A program made the translations under genes and the position numbers. A DNA stretch of 36,763 bases, from positions 1-36,763 of the forward strand of contig CAVLDO010000018.1 of NCBI GenBank assembly GCA_963662035.1. The letters are read 5' to 3'. The notes under the pieces are model-generated. The model was not told the DNA's origin, did no database searches, and saw only the letters and a list, made by a program, of their open reading frames with translations. Below, in pieces: positions 6,775 through 16,283 of this stretch (position 1 is the first letter of the stretch; every line of letters starts with the position of its first letter). The DNA comes from Equibacterium sp963662035. Its GTDB lineage: Bacteria; Bacteroidota; Bacteroidia; Bacteroidales; UBA932.

Positions 6775-8364
6775 TTATTTAAGCAGCTGTTTGAGGATTT
6801 GGTCTGTCACGCGGCGGCTGGCGGCAGTGGTGGCGGAGCGGGTCGCGCTGCGCATCGCCTTAGAAGCGGCGGAGGCTGACTTGGAGGAGCTCTTCTTGCT
6901 TGAGCTGCCGGTGAGCCCCCGGGCGGCGGAAGTGGCCAGGCTGCGGGCGAAAGATGTAGCCGCCGCTGCCACCATTGTGCCGAAGATCGTGCGCCGGATG
7001 CCGCCCCCATTGCTCTTGGAGGTTTCCTTGGCGCGGGCCTTCTCTTCGGCCTGCTGCTCGGCGCGTTTCTGCAGTTCCTCCGCCTGCCTTTGAGCCTGTG
7101 CTGTGGCGGCAGAGAGCACTTCGTAGGCACTTTCGCGGTCAAAGAAGTCCTTGTATTTCTTGATATTGTCGGGGGCGGCATTGTTTATGTCGATGCGCTG
7201 CCCCTCGCTGATGGCTCCGATGCTGCTCAGCGGAAAGAGCATCTGCGCCCGCTGCACCATTGCCGGGGCCCCTTTATCGTCCAGAAACGACACCAGGGCC
7301 TCCCCGGTGGCCAGTTCGGTTATGGCCTCTGCCGTGTCAAACTCCGGGTTGACGCGGAAGGTCTCGGCCGCCGTGCGCACCGCCTTCCGGTCGCGGGGGG
7401 TGTAGGCGCGCAGGGCGTGCTGCACCCGGTTGCCCAACTGCCCCAGAATGCTGTCCGGGATATCCGTGGGGCTCTGCGTAACAAAGTAAACCCCCACCCC
7501 TTTGGAGCGGATGAGCCGCACCACCTGCTCTATTTTATCGGTAAGTGCCTTGGAGGTGTCTTTAAAAAGGGTGTGCGCCTCGTCAAAGAAAAAGACCAGC
7601 TTGGGCTTGTCCAGGTCGCCGACCTCGGGCAGCGTGGAGTAGAGTTCGGTGAGCAGCCAGAAGAGAAAGGTGGAGTAGAGCTTGGGGCGCAGCATCAGCT
7701 CGTCCGCCGCGAGCACATTCATCACTCCCCTGCCCCCTTCAATGGAGAGCAGGCTTTTCACGTCAAAGGCGGGCTCCCCGAAGAAGGTGTCCGCCCCCTG
7801 GTCTTCCAGGGCGAGGATGGAGCGCTGTATGGCCCCCACTGAGGCGGCGGAGACATTGCCGTAGGTCGATGTGTAGTCGCGGGCGTTTTTGCTCACGAAG
7901 TCAAGCATCATCCGCAAGTCCTTGATGTCTATCAGCAGCAGATTGTTCTCGTCCGCAATGCGGAACACTATGTTGAGCACGCCGCTCTGCACCTCGTTGA
8001 GCGAGAGCATACGTGCCAGCAGCTCCGGCCCCAGCGCCGAGATGGTGGTGCGCATCGGATAGCCCTTCTTGCCGAAAACGTCGAAAAAGCGCGTCGGACA
8101 GCCGGAAAACTGCGGATCGACAATGCCGAACTGCTCGCAGCGCTTCCCAATGAATGGAGTCATAGTCCCCTTTTGGCTGATGCCGCTCAAATCGCCCTTC
8201 ATATCGGCCATAAAGCAGGGGACGCCCGCCTGGGAGAAGGTCTCGGCCAGCACCTGCAGGGAGACTGTCTTTCCGGTGCCGGTAGCCCCTGCCACCAGAC
8301 CGTGGCGATTGAGCATCTTGGGGGTGAGGCAGACGGGGCCGCACCCGCTGTGGGCCACATACAT
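6775..8364 (-). CDS. HerA-like DUF853 family ATPase (YjgR-like)
   Basis: Cytosolic P-loop NTPase of the HerA/FtsK superfamily, DUF853 branch, about the length of E. coli YjgR plus a tail. The NRHGL-VAGATGTGKT Walker A (residues 33-40 counting from the longer start) and LVFFFDEAH Walker B (about 263-270) are intact, and ADMKGDLSG is present. The last roughly 100 residues are low-complexity Ala/Lys/Ser/Arg, with a coiled-coil-like stretch of Gln/Glu. The role of the family is not established; DNA or protein translocation is only guessed. I used the ATG at 8364; a GTG at 8385 in the same frame would add seven residues. It follows phoA closely. Confidence 0.85.
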   Translation of the reverse strand: MYVAHSGCGPVCLTPKMLNRHGLVAGATGTGKTVSLQVLAETFSQAGVPCFMADMKGDLSGISQKGTMTPFIGKRCEQFGIVDPQFSGCPTRFFDVFGKKGYPMRTTISALGPELLARMLSLNEVQSGVLNIVFRIADENNLLLIDIKDLRMMLDFVSKNARDYTSTYGNVSAASVGAIQRSILALEDQGADTFFGEPAFDVKSLLSIEGGRGVMNVLAADELMLRPKLYSTFLFWLLTELYSTLPEVGDLDKPKLVFFFDEAHTLFKDTSKALTDKIEQVVRLIRSKGVGVYFVTQSPTDIPDSILGQLGNRVQHALRAYTPRDRKAVRTAAETFRVNPEFDTAEAITELATGEALVSFLDDKGAPAMVQRAQMLFPLSSIGAISEGQRIDINNAAPDNIKKYKDFFDRESAYEVLSAATAQAQRQAEELQKRAEQQAEEKARAKETSKSNGGGIRRTIFGTMVAAAATSFARSLATSAARGLTGSSSKKSSSKSASAASKAMRSATRSATTAASRRVTDQILKQLLK

Positions 8365-8404
8365 TTTGTTGTCGGAAGTGTACACTGCTGCGGTATTTTG
8401 AGTA

Positions 8405-9814
8405 TTAATAATTTGCTATTCTGCGCACGACCTTGCTGATGTCGGTGTTGTCGCCGCAAGTGCCGAATTCGGCGGCTCGGGCACCGCTCACATAGAGTCC
8501 CACGGGGCTGCCGGAGTGCGCGCTGAAGCTGTAGGCGAAGCCTGCGGCGCGGTCAAGATAGGTCACCGCCTCTGCCACCAGCATAGAGTTGGCGGCGTAC
8601 CAGTTGACCTCCTGCTCCCCGTCGCGGGTCACGAATACATCTTCGTAGAGTTTCTTGAAGCGGGCCTCCTGCTTTTCGTCCACGGGAACCACGCTCCAAA
8701 GGCCGAGGCTGGTCTGCAGCAGGCTCTTGATCTCCTCCCAGGAGACCTCGCGGCCAGAGTTCTTGAGGGCCTCGATTGTTGCGGTGAGCTGGTTTTTGGA
8801 GCAGGTCTGGCCTGCGAGCAGTTCGGGGTGGATCTCATATCTGCCGGAGCCCATCATCAGGCCGCCCGTGTCGTGGTCGCTGGTCACCAGCACCACCGAT
8901 TCGTCCGGATGATTGCGGCAGAACTCCAGCACAAGCTCCACCGACTCGGCAAAATCGTTAATCTCGCGAAAGTTGGATGCGGCATCGTCGTTGTGGGCGG
9001 CGTGGTCTATCCTGCCCCCTTCCACCATCAAAAAGAAGCCGTTCTTGTAATTGGCGTAGAGGTGCTCAATGGCAGCCGAGGTAAAGTCAGAAAGGGACGC
9101 CCAGTCATCGGTGCGGTCAATTGCCAGCGGCAGCTCGTTTATCTCGGTGCTGCCCAGCAGAATCGCGCGGCGGCTGTGGTCGATGCCCCCCTCTATCTGC
9201 TCCTTGCCCAGATAGACGCCGATGCCGGCATTGCGGGCCTCGCTGATAAAATCGGCGGTGCGGTAGGGCTTGTCCCCCTCATAGTCGAATCCGCCGCCCG
9301 CCGCAAAGTCGATGTCCGACTTTATCAGCTGCGAAGATATGTCGTTGTAGTTGTAGCGATAGGTGGTGTGGGCATAGAACGCGCCCGGAGTGGCGTGATC
9401 CACGCTCACGCTGGACACGACCCCCGCGCCGTACCCGGCAGCCTTGGCCGCCTCGCACAGGGTCTGCAGAGGCTTGCCGTCTGCATCCAGCCCGATGGTC
9501 CCTTCGGTGGTCTTGGTGCCGGTGGCAAGAGCCGTGCCGCCCGCCGCAGAGTCGGTCACAAGGGTGTTTGTGCAGTGGGTGGTGACTATGCTCTTCACAG
9601 GGAAGGCGGAGAAGTTTACAGGCTGGTCGGTGATTCCAAGGGCGCTGTTGTAGAGGTTGGTGGAATAGACCTGATTGATGCCCATTCCGTCGCCGATCAT
9701 AAAGAATACATACTTTACCCGCTTGGGGCTCTTTTTGGCGTCTGCGCTCAACACGGCCGCAGTGGCCAGAAACATTACGAGCAGCACGCGCAGGATTCGG
9801 TTGTGTGTTTTCAT
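8405..9814 (-). CDS. phoA: alkaline phosphatase (PhoA family)
   Basis: 469-residue exported phosphomonoesterase that releases phosphate in the periplasm. It has an N-terminal signal peptide (hydrophobic segment about 7-25, SADA cut), MIGDGMG with metal-ligand Asp42, the nucleophile motif VTDSAAGGTA (Ser89), VEGGRIDHAAH, TSDHDTGG, and the late AHSG motif carrying a zinc-ligand His. Lengths and order fit the bacterial alkaline phosphatase family. The first possible start (9880) was rejected because the signal peptide begins at MKTHNR and a -7 box lies at 9835-9842, downstream of that codon. First gene of a probable three-gene transcript. No Pho box was identified. Confidence 0.93.
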   Translation of the reverse strand: MKTHNRILRVLLVMFLATAAVLSADAKKSPKRVKYVFFMIGDGMGINQVYSTNLYNSALGITDQPVNFSAFPVKSIVTTHCTNTLVTDSAAGGTALATGTKTTEGTIGLDADGKPLQTLCEAAKAAGYGAGVVSSVSVDHATPGAFYAHTTYRYNYNDISSQLIKSDIDFAAGGGFDYEGDKPYRTADFISEARNAGIGVYLGKEQIEGGIDHSRRAILLGSTEINELPLAIDRTDDWASLSDFTSAAIEHLYANYKNGFFLMVEGGRIDHAAHNDDAASNFREINDFAESVELVLEFCRNHPDESVVLVTSDHDTGGLMMGSGRYEIHPELLAGQTCSKNQLTATIEALKNSGREVSWEEIKSLLQTSLGLWSVVPVDEKQEARFKKLYEDVFVTRDGEQEVNWYAANSMLVAEAVTYLDRAAGFAYSFSAHSGSPVGLYVSGARAAEFGTCGDNTDISKVVRRIANY

Positions 9815-9834
9815 CTCTTGAGTTTTAATTCGAG

Positions 9835-9865
9835 CAAATTTATAAAAAGCCCACGAGTCCGCAAG
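9835..9865 (-). promoter_or_regulatory. probable promoter of the phoA cluster
   Basis: On the minus strand, CTTG (9865-9862; one mismatch to TTTG), a 19-base spacer and TAAATTTG (9842-9835; matches TAnnTTTG). The phoA ATG is 20 bases further on. Confidence 0.5.
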
Positions 9866-9877
9866 CCCTCCCCGGCA

Positions 9878-9911
9878 CAAATAAAGCGGCCCGGACAGTT
9901 ACGCCCGGGCC
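9878..9911 (-). terminator. terminator closing the minus-strand PUL arm
   Basis: On the minus strand, GGCCCGG (9911-9905) and CCGGGCC (9894-9888) form a perfect 7-bp stem around a 10-base loop, followed by a T-rich run. It lies just past the stop of the last BACON lipoprotein gene and before the phoA promoter. Confidence 0.65.
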
Positions 9912-9943
9912 TCAAACACACTCATTGAAAAAGTTTACCTATG

Positions 9944-12157
9944 CTACTCGGTAATGTGCATATTTATGGTCACGACCACCTTGTGGTCTTTGTAAACAAA
10001 GCAGGGGCGGATGGTGTAGGTCTTGCCGACCTCCACGTTGGCGGCATTCACACCCAGCTGGAATGTCCAGCTCGAGGCGTTATATTCGGTGAACACGGTG
10101 GGGTTGTTGCCCCAGGTAGTCACCGCGCAGTCGCCGTTGTACCAGAATCCGTAGCCGTTGGCGCTGTAGGCATAAGAGACGGTGCCGTCTGCCTCGAGAG
10201 AGCCGAACCACACCTCGCCGTTCTTGTAGTTGCTGCGGTCAGAGGCGATCTTGGAGGCAATCTCGGAGGGCTGCATCACAAACGCCTTACCTATGGTCAC
10301 ATAATCCTCATCCTCAAAGCTGACTGCGGGGCCGGCAAAGCCGTCGGCCACCGAGACATCGACATTTTTCACAATCTCGGCATCGCTTATGGTTTCGCTG
10401 CCGTCAAAATGGATGGTGCCGTAGAGGTCGGTGCCGCTGATGCGGATGCGATAGGGCCACTGCGCGTCGTTGGTGTCGTCCTCGTCCCAGCTGTGGCCGT
10501 AATATTTGGTGGGGGTGCAGGCCACCACCATCCATAGTTTGGCAGTTCCATCGGGCACTTGGCAGGCGGCGGTACCCTTGAGTGAAGATCCCACGAACAC
10601 CGGATCGCTGTAAACCCTCTCCTCATTGCCAAGCAGAGCCACATAGCCCACATACCAGCCCGCCTTGGATGCGTCAACCTTTGTAGCGTTGTATCCTTTG
10701 GCATTGGGCAGCCCTTCAAACTCGGTGCTGATTGCAGAGGAACCTTCGGGCACATTCAGGCGGATCACATTGAATCCGGTCGCCTCGGGTGCCCGGCCGT
10801 AGCCGACCTTCTGCCAGCCGTCTCCGTCATCGCTGCTCACCCAGCCCAGCTTGCCTATATAATTTTTGCCAAAGTCGCGTATGGGCGCCTTCATAGTGAC
10901 ATTTGCCTGCTCGTCGAGGTTCTCCACCTCGGAGCTGAAGTCCCAAGTGGCGCAGCGGGCGGCATATTCGTAGAGGTCGCGGTTGAGCGTCATAAGATCT
11001 CCGCCGCAGAATATGCGCTGATATGCCTGCAGGGCGTCTTCGCTGCTCTTGGACTCCTTCCAGAGGCGGCCGTAGCCGTCCCAGCCGTATTTGTCGGTGA
11101 GCAGGAACTGGAACCAGTATGTGGCATAGCGCTGATGCTCGTGGTGGAAATGGCGCATATGGTTTTCCGTGAACACGCGGAAGTTCTCGCTGTTAAACGC
11201 CTGCTCCGCATAGAGGTTGTAACTCTGCCAGTTGGCGCAAGCCTCCCAGAAAAGGCCGCCAATCTGCATAAAGCCGGCATCACGTGAGCCGTAGTCGGCA
11301 TAGACCTGATACTGGAACGCGTGGCCTATCTCGTGCGCGATGGTGCTGCCGGTGGGCTGGCAGGCGGTGGCGCTGACCCAAAGGGCCCCCATATTGCCAC
11401 TGCCGCCACCCTCCGCCTTCCAGTCGGTGGTGCCGTAGAGGCAGATGGTCATATAATACTTGTCCAGATAGGATTTGCCCTCGTCGCCACGCAGGCCGAA
11501 CTTGGTCACGTATGTATCGTAGTAGATTTCCGCCTTCATAAGCAGATCGTCTATGTCCACGCGGATAGACTCGGCCGTGCGCTCGTCGCCGGGGAGAATC
11601 TCGCCGGTCTCTTCATAGCCGTTGTCCCAGAGCAGCAGAAAGTGCTCGCTTGTGCGAGCGCGCCCCAGATAGAACTCGTTGTCGGAACTCTTGAGACGGG
11701 ACACGCTCCCCACGACTCCCTCGTAAACGCGGGATATGTCGATGCCGCGCTCTGCAATCTGCTGGTCGGTGAGGGTTATCACCGGCGCCTTCTGGGTCAC
11801 GGTGAAATCAATGCGGTTGTCACCATTGATTATGGCCACATCGGCGCTGCGGGCGGCCTGTGTGGGGTTGGCATCGCAGGTGATCGTAACCTTGCAGTTT
11901 TTCTTCACCCCTGTGCCCTGCTCGCGGGTGGGGTCGAAATGGAGCCACGTTGCATCGCACTCGATGTGCCAGGACTCGTCGCATTTGAATTTTATGACCT
12001 TCTCACCCCCCTCGGCCGTGAAAGATGCGCTGGGGGCTATCAGGTAGCTGAGCGAGCCGGTGGCCTCCTGCCACGGCTGCTCCTTCTCGCCGCAGGCCGG
12101 CAGCAGAAACGCTCCCGCCACGGCAATGGCAATTGCCTTAAATATCAGTCTTCTCAT
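9944..12157 (-). CDS. BACON + zincin-like HExxH + DUF4859 lipoprotein (paralog 3)
   Basis: 737 residues. A lipoprotein signal peptide (LLPAC, Cys22) is followed by a BACON domain (about 40-122), a central domain with HEIGH (274-278) and a downstream FWE glutamate (304), a beta-rich region, and a C-terminal DUF4859-like domain (about 594-737, ending HITE). HExxH plus a distal Glu is the zinc site of gluzincin peptidases. The central domain may belong to DUF6055, which I cannot confirm. It overlaps the upstream paralog by an ATGA, so translation is probably coupled. Predicted role: surface-exposed, glycan-tethered peptidase acting on a glycoprotein. Peptidase activity is inferred from the motif only. 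Confidence 0.78.
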   Translation of the reverse strand: MRRLIFKAIAIAVAGAFLLPACGEKEQPWQEATGSLSYLIAPSASFTAEGGEKVIKFKCDESWHIECDATWLHFDPTREQGTGVKKNCKVTITCDANPTQAARSADVAIINGDNRIDFTVTQKAPVITLTDQQIAERGIDISRVYEGVVGSVSRLKSSDNEFYLGRARTSEHFLLLWDNGYEETGEILPGDERTAESIRVDIDDLLMKAEIYYDTYVTKFGLRGDEGKSYLDKYYMTICLYGTTDWKAEGGGSGNMGALWVSATACQPTGSTIAHEIGHAFQYQVYADYGSRDAGFMQIGGLFWEACANWQSYNLYAEQAFNSENFRVFTENHMRHFHHEHQRYATYWFQFLLTDKYGWDGYGRLWKESKSSEDALQAYQRIFCGGDLMTLNRDLYEYAARCATWDFSSEVENLDEQANVTMKAPIRDFGKNYIGKLGWVSSDDGDGWQKVGYGRAPEATGFNVIRLNVPEGSSAISTEFEGLPNAKGYNATKVDASKAGWYVGYVALLGNEERVYSDPVFVGSSLKGTAACQVPDGTAKLWMVVACTPTKYYGHSWDEDDTNDAQWPYRIRISGTDLYGTIHFDGSETISDAEIVKNVDVSVADGFAGPAVSFEDEDYVTIGKAFVMQPSEIASKIASDRSNYKNGEVWFGSLEADGTVSYAYSANGYGFWYNGDCAVTTWGNNPTVFTEYNASSWTFQLGVNAANVEVGKTYTIRPCFVYKDHKVVVTINMHITE

Positions 12158-13917
12158 TTTCCATAAGGTTTAGTTCCTTCAAATTGAGCTTTCCAGGGCC
12201 ACTTGGTGTCATTGGTGTCGCTCTCGTCGCTCCAGGCGTGGCGCTCATAATTCTTGGGGGCGCCGGTCACCACTAACCAGAGTTTGCTTGCCCCCGCAGG
12301 CACCTCCCAGCTCTGCTTCTGTCCAGTGGCGCTCCACACGGGGCTGTAGTAGGTTCTGCCGCCTCCGTAGGCCACAAAGCCGTAGCGCCAGCCCGCCAGA
12401 GTTATGCTGCCCGACACGCAGCCGGAGATTCCAAGGTTCTGCTCCAGAGTCACGGCCACCTTGCGGTCGGAGGGTATTTCCATTTGGATGGCGTTGGAGC
12501 CGGTGGTCTCGGGAGCCTTGACGGCAGCTATCTGCCACCAGCCTTCGCTGTTTTTGGAGATGTTGCTGACGGCGGTGGCGCCTATGTTGTTCTTGCCGTA
12601 GGTGCGCAGTTCGCCGGTGTCGTAGGTGAGCATATGGGCCGCATACTGCCACATCGAGTCGTTCATAGCAGCCACATCGTACCCCATAAGGCGCATATAG
12701 GTTTCAACGGGGTCTTCGGGATACTGCGCCTCGTTCCACAGACGGCCTATGAAAGAGATGTCGCCGGTCTCCTCCACCCACCACCAGTGGATAAAGTAGT
12801 TTGCATAGCGCGGGCGCTCGTGCAGCACGTGCAGATAGGCCGACGAGGTGTATTCCGAATACCAGCCGCTGAAGGCTCCGCTGCGGTATTTTTCCAGCTG
12901 GAAAGACTGCCACTGCGCCGTCTGCTCCCAAAAGGCGTTGCCGCCAGCCCCCGCCGCTCCGAATCCGTAGCGCCAGCCGGGGCCCTGGTTGGTCTTGGCG
13001 TTGATGGCGGCCTGTCCTTCAATGCCCTGCTGCAGCAGATAGTCGCAGAAGGTCATATACTGGAAACTGTGGCCTATCTCGTGGCCGATGGTGCTGCCCA
13101 CGGGCTGGCAGGTGCTGGGATTGACCCACAGCGCACCTATCGTGTTGTCGTAGCCGCTGCCGGTGGCCAGCCATTCGTCTTGATAGAGGATGTAGATCTG
13201 CATCTTGTATTTGTCAAGCACTGACTGCCCTTTGCCGGTGCGGGCAAAGCCCAGGCGGGTGACATTAAGATCATAGAACTCCTCGGCCTTTTTCAGCAGA
13301 TCGTCTATATCCACCTTCATAGAAGATTTCTTGCAGGTGGACGGGGAGGTGTTCGCCTGCCCCACGCGCTCTCCATAGAGGCCGTATTCGCCATACTGGA
13401 TATCCCAGAACACCACAAAGTGCTCGCTCTGGGCGCTGCGGCACCAACTCCAGCGGCTGTCGCTGCGCAGCATATCATAATTGAACTCGGCAGGCTGGTA
13501 GTATTTGTCCATATCCTGTACGTCCGATTTATCAAGCACTATGGCAACCTGCTGCTGGGTCACCGTGAATTCCTTGCGGCTTGCGCCGGAGACTATGCAG
13601 CAGTTGGCCGTGCGTTCCGCACCGGGGTTGGCATCGGCCGTGAAGTTGATAAGCAGCACCTTTTTGGTCTTGCCCTCGCTCTTGTCGGGATGGAGCCAGG
13701 CGGCCCCCTCCGGGTCTATCTCCAGAGTCCAGGCGTGGTCGCAGTTAAACTGGAATGTGGCCGTGGAACCCTCCACGGCGGCGATGTCAAGATTGCTGCC
13801 GGCAGGGAATTTGATGGTGGCCTCGAAGGTATCTTCAGGCTCTTGAGGCTCCACTTCGGGGCAGGCGCAGAAAAGAGGGAGCGCCAGAGCCAGAATCCAG
13901 GGAAAAAGCTTTTTCAT
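12154..13917 (-). CDS. BACON + zincin-like HExxH lipoprotein, lacking DUF4859 (paralog 2)
   Basis: 587 residues, the shortest of three tandem paralogs. It has a lipoprotein signal (Cys19), a BACON domain (about 41-122), the shared QSEHFVVFWD block, HEIGH (279-283) and FWE (Glu331), then the beta-rich region, and stops before the DUF4859 domain that the other two carry. The insert after HEIGH is longer and Gly/Ala-rich. The ATG overlaps the upstream stop as TAATG, and its own stop overlaps the next ATG. Loss of the C-terminal domain looks like a domain deletion, not decay, since the frame ends cleanly. Likely a surface zinc peptidase with different targeting; function unproven. Confidence 0.77.
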   Translation of the reverse strand: MKKLFPWILALALPLFCACPEVEPQEPEDTFEATIKFPAGSNLDIAAVEGSTATFQFNCDHAWTLEIDPEGAAWLHPDKSEGKTKKVLLINFTADANPGAERTANCCIVSGASRKEFTVTQQQVAIVLDKSDVQDMDKYYQPAEFNYDMLRSDSRWSWCRSAQSEHFVVFWDIQYGEYGLYGERVGQANTSPSTCKKSSMKVDIDDLLKKAEEFYDLNVTRLGFARTGKGQSVLDKYKMQIYILYQDEWLATGSGYDNTIGALWVNPSTCQPVGSTIGHEIGHSFQYMTFCDYLLQQGIEGQAAINAKTNQGPGWRYGFGAAGAGGNAFWEQTAQWQSFQLEKYRSGAFSGWYSEYTSSAYLHVLHERPRYANYFIHWWWVEETGDISFIGRLWNEAQYPEDPVETYMRLMGYDVAAMNDSMWQYAAHMLTYDTGELRTYGKNNIGATAVSNISKNSEGWWQIAAVKAPETTGSNAIQMEIPSDRKVAVTLEQNLGISGCVSGSITLAGWRYGFVAYGGGRTYYSPVWSATGQKQSWEVPAGASKLWLVVTGAPKNYERHAWSDESDTNDTKWPWKAQFEGTKPYGK

Positions 13918-16220
13918 TATTCAGTAATTTTGATTTTGAACTTGATGACGGCGGTGTTGGCGCCATAGACAAACGCCACATTCACCGGCAGGGTGTCGCC
14001 CGCCTTGATTTTGCCGCCGCTGACCTTGTCGGGATGTACGCCGAACTGGAAGGTCCACGATGCCGGAGTGTACTCCACAAAGGTGTAGCCGGCGCTCCAG
14101 CCCTTGTTGTTGCCCTCGGCATCCAGCCAGAAGCCGAAGCCGTTGGCCGAGTAGTAGTTGTCTGCCGTGGAGGACATATAGCTTGCGTCTATTTTGCCGT
14201 CGGAATTCACCGCCAGGAACTTGACCTTGGCTGTGCGCACGTTGTTGATGTCGGAGGTAATGGCAGCCTTGATGTCGGAGGGCTGCATCACAAACGCCCT
14301 GGCCATTTCCACCATCATATCCTCGTCCATCTCCCAGCTGGGTCCGGCATAACCTGCAGCGGCGGAGGCGGTCACGGTGCGCTCGAATGTCACGCTGCGG
14401 GGCTTTTCGCTTCCGTCAAAGCTGATGTTGCCAAAGAGATCCGTGCCGGTGAACTTGACCTGATAGGGCCAATGCTCGTCGTTGTCGTCATTTTCGTCCC
14501 AAAGGTGCTGCATATATTGCTTGGGGGTGGCGGCCACCACCATATAGAGCTTCTTGCAGCCGGAAGGGGCGGTGTAGCTGATATCCGTCGCGGTGCTGAC
14601 TACTACAGGCTCGCCATATTCGCGCGAGCCGTCCTGCATCAGGGCCACAAAGCCCACGCGCCACTGCGCCAGCGAAGGGTCGCTCACCTTGTGGTAGCGC
14701 GCATCGCCAACCAGAGGCTCAAAGCGCACCGAAATGCTCCCGCCTTCGGAGGGGACATTCAGGCGGATATGGTTAAAGCCGGTTGCCTCAGGGGCGCGGG
14801 AAGTATCCACCGCATAAAAGCCGGTGGAAGCGTTGTATTTGGAAGCCCAGCCGATTTTGCCGACATAGTCCCTGCCGAACTCGCTCACAGGGGCGGTGAC
14901 ACCCGTCAGCTGTCCCTCATAGAGATTGGTGGCCTCCACAGGGAAGTCCCAGCTGACGCAGCGGGCCGCATAGTCGTAGAGCTCGTCGTTAAGCTCCTCT
15001 ATGGTGAGCCCGTGCTTGCGCTGATAGGTCTCGATGGGATCCTCCGGCTTTTTGGATTCGCGCCAGAGCTCGCCTATCTCCTGCACGCCGTGCTTCGATG
15101 CCCAGTACCACATCAGAAAATAGCTGGCATAGCGCTGGTGTTCGTGGGTGAAGTGGCGGTGGCAGTTGTTCACAAACTCCGTGAAGTTGACGGTGGTGAA
15201 CGCCTGCTCGCAGTAGCTCTGATATGACTGCCACTGCGCGCACTGCTCCCAAAAGCCGCACCCCTGCCCTATCTCGTAGCGCCATCCGGTGGAGAAGTCA
15301 TCGGGGGCGCCGCCGGCGATGGCATCGGCATAGACCTGATACTGGAAGCTGTGGCCGATTTCATGGGCGATGGTGCTGCCCACGGGCTTGCACGTGGCGG
15401 GATTTATCCACAGTGCGCCGATGACATTGTCGTAGCCGCCGCCGTATGCCATCCAGGTTGTGGTGTGGTGCAGATAAATCTGCATTTTATATTTGTCGAG
15501 ATTGGACTTGCCTTTCCCGGTATCTGCAAATTCAAGTTCGTCGATGTTGACGCGATAGAACTCTTCGGCCTTCTCGAGAAGGTCGTCGATATCCACATAC
15601 ATCGCGTCGGATTCGCTCAAGGTTTTGGGCGAGGTGTTCTCCACCCCGGCCTGCTGGCCATAGAGGCCGTAGGCGCCGTATTCCTTGCCCCAGAACAGGA
15701 AGAAATGCTCGCTCTGGGCGCTGCGGCACCAGCTCCACTGCGCGTCGCTGCGCAGCATGTCAAAAGCGCTGAATTCGGCAGGCTTGTAATATTTATCGAT
15801 ATTGGGGACGTCCGATGCGGAAAGAATCAGCACCGACATCTCCTGTGTCACGGTGATTTTGGCTGTAGTGGCGCCGGAAATGATTTTGCAGGTGGCCCTG
15901 CGGGTGGCGCCGGTGTTCTCTTTTGCGGAGAAGGTGATGGTGGTGAATTTTCTTACTCCGCCCTCCATCTTGTCGGCGGAGAGCCATTCGAGCGCCTCAT
16001 CCGGAATTTCAAGAGACCAATTGTGGTCGCAGGTGAATGTCAGCTGCGCCTGAGAACCCTCGTCAGAGGCCAGAGTGAGCGATGACTGTCCGGAAATTTT
16101 TATCGTGGCGTTATAGGTATCTTCCGGTTCGGGCTGCCCGGTCTTTTTGCAGCCTGTAAAAAAGATTGCCGCCGCACAGAGTGCCATCAGGCATAAACAA
16201 CGTTGAATGGCTGTATTCAT
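13917..16220 (-). CDS. BACON + zincin-like HExxH + DUF4859 lipoprotein (paralog 1)
   Basis: 767 residues from the ATG at 16220. Lipobox FTGC (Cys24), BACON (about 45-127), QSEHFFLFW block, HEIGH (286-290) with FWE (Glu325), beta-rich middle, C-terminal DUF4859-like domain (about 610-767). An upstream in-frame ATG at 16247 was rejected because it lies inside a terminator hairpin and spoils the signal peptide. It is closest to paralog 2 in the N-terminal half (shared SWCRSAQSEHF) and to paralog 3 in overall architecture, which suggests duplication with domain shuffling. It is the first gene after the internal terminator, so its level may depend on read-through. Confidence 0.78.
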   Translation of the reverse strand: MNTAIQRCLCLMALCAAAIFFTGCKKTGQPEPEDTYNATIKISGQSSLTLASDEGSQAQLTFTCDHNWSLEIPDEALEWLSADKMEGGVRKFTTITFSAKENTGATRRATCKIISGATTAKITVTQEMSVLILSASDVPNIDKYYKPAEFSAFDMLRSDAQWSWCRSAQSEHFFLFWGKEYGAYGLYGQQAGVENTSPKTLSESDAMYVDIDDLLEKAEEFYRVNIDELEFADTGKGKSNLDKYKMQIYLHHTTTWMAYGGGYDNVIGALWINPATCKPVGSTIAHEIGHSFQYQVYADAIAGGAPDDFSTGWRYEIGQGCGFWEQCAQWQSYQSYCEQAFTTVNFTEFVNNCHRHFTHEHQRYASYFLMWYWASKHGVQEIGELWRESKKPEDPIETYQRKHGLTIEELNDELYDYAARCVSWDFPVEATNLYEGQLTGVTAPVSEFGRDYVGKIGWASKYNASTGFYAVDTSRAPEATGFNHIRLNVPSEGGSISVRFEPLVGDARYHKVSDPSLAQWRVGFVALMQDGSREYGEPVVVSTATDISYTAPSGCKKLYMVVAATPKQYMQHLWDENDDNDEHWPYQVKFTGTDLFGNISFDGSEKPRSVTFERTVTASAAAGYAGPSWEMDEDMMVEMARAFVMQPSDIKAAITSDINNVRTAKVKFLAVNSDGKIDASYMSSTADNYYSANGFGFWLDAEGNNKGWSAGYTFVEYTPASWTFQFGVHPDKVSGGKIKAGDTLPVNVAFVYGANTAVIKFKIKITE

Positions 16221-16230
16221 AGCTTTTTTT

Positions 16231-16267
16231 AAAAAGAGCAGGGACACACACTCAAATGCCCCTGCTC
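16231..16267 (-). terminator. internal terminator between the SusC/D block and BACON genes
   Basis: On the minus strand, GAGCAGGG (16267-16260) and CCCTGCTC (16243-16236) form a perfect 8-bp stem with a 16-base loop, followed at once by TTTTT (16235-16231). The next gene starts only 10 bases later with no promoter box between, so the downstream genes appear to rely on read-through. Confidence 0.75.
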
Positions 16268-16283
16268 AGGAAAAAAGTTCAGG

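Noticed and set aside
16221..16247. Upstream ATG at 16247 as the start of zincin paralog 1
   Set aside because: That codon and those after it lie within the terminator hairpin and T run, and the signal peptide fits better from 16220.
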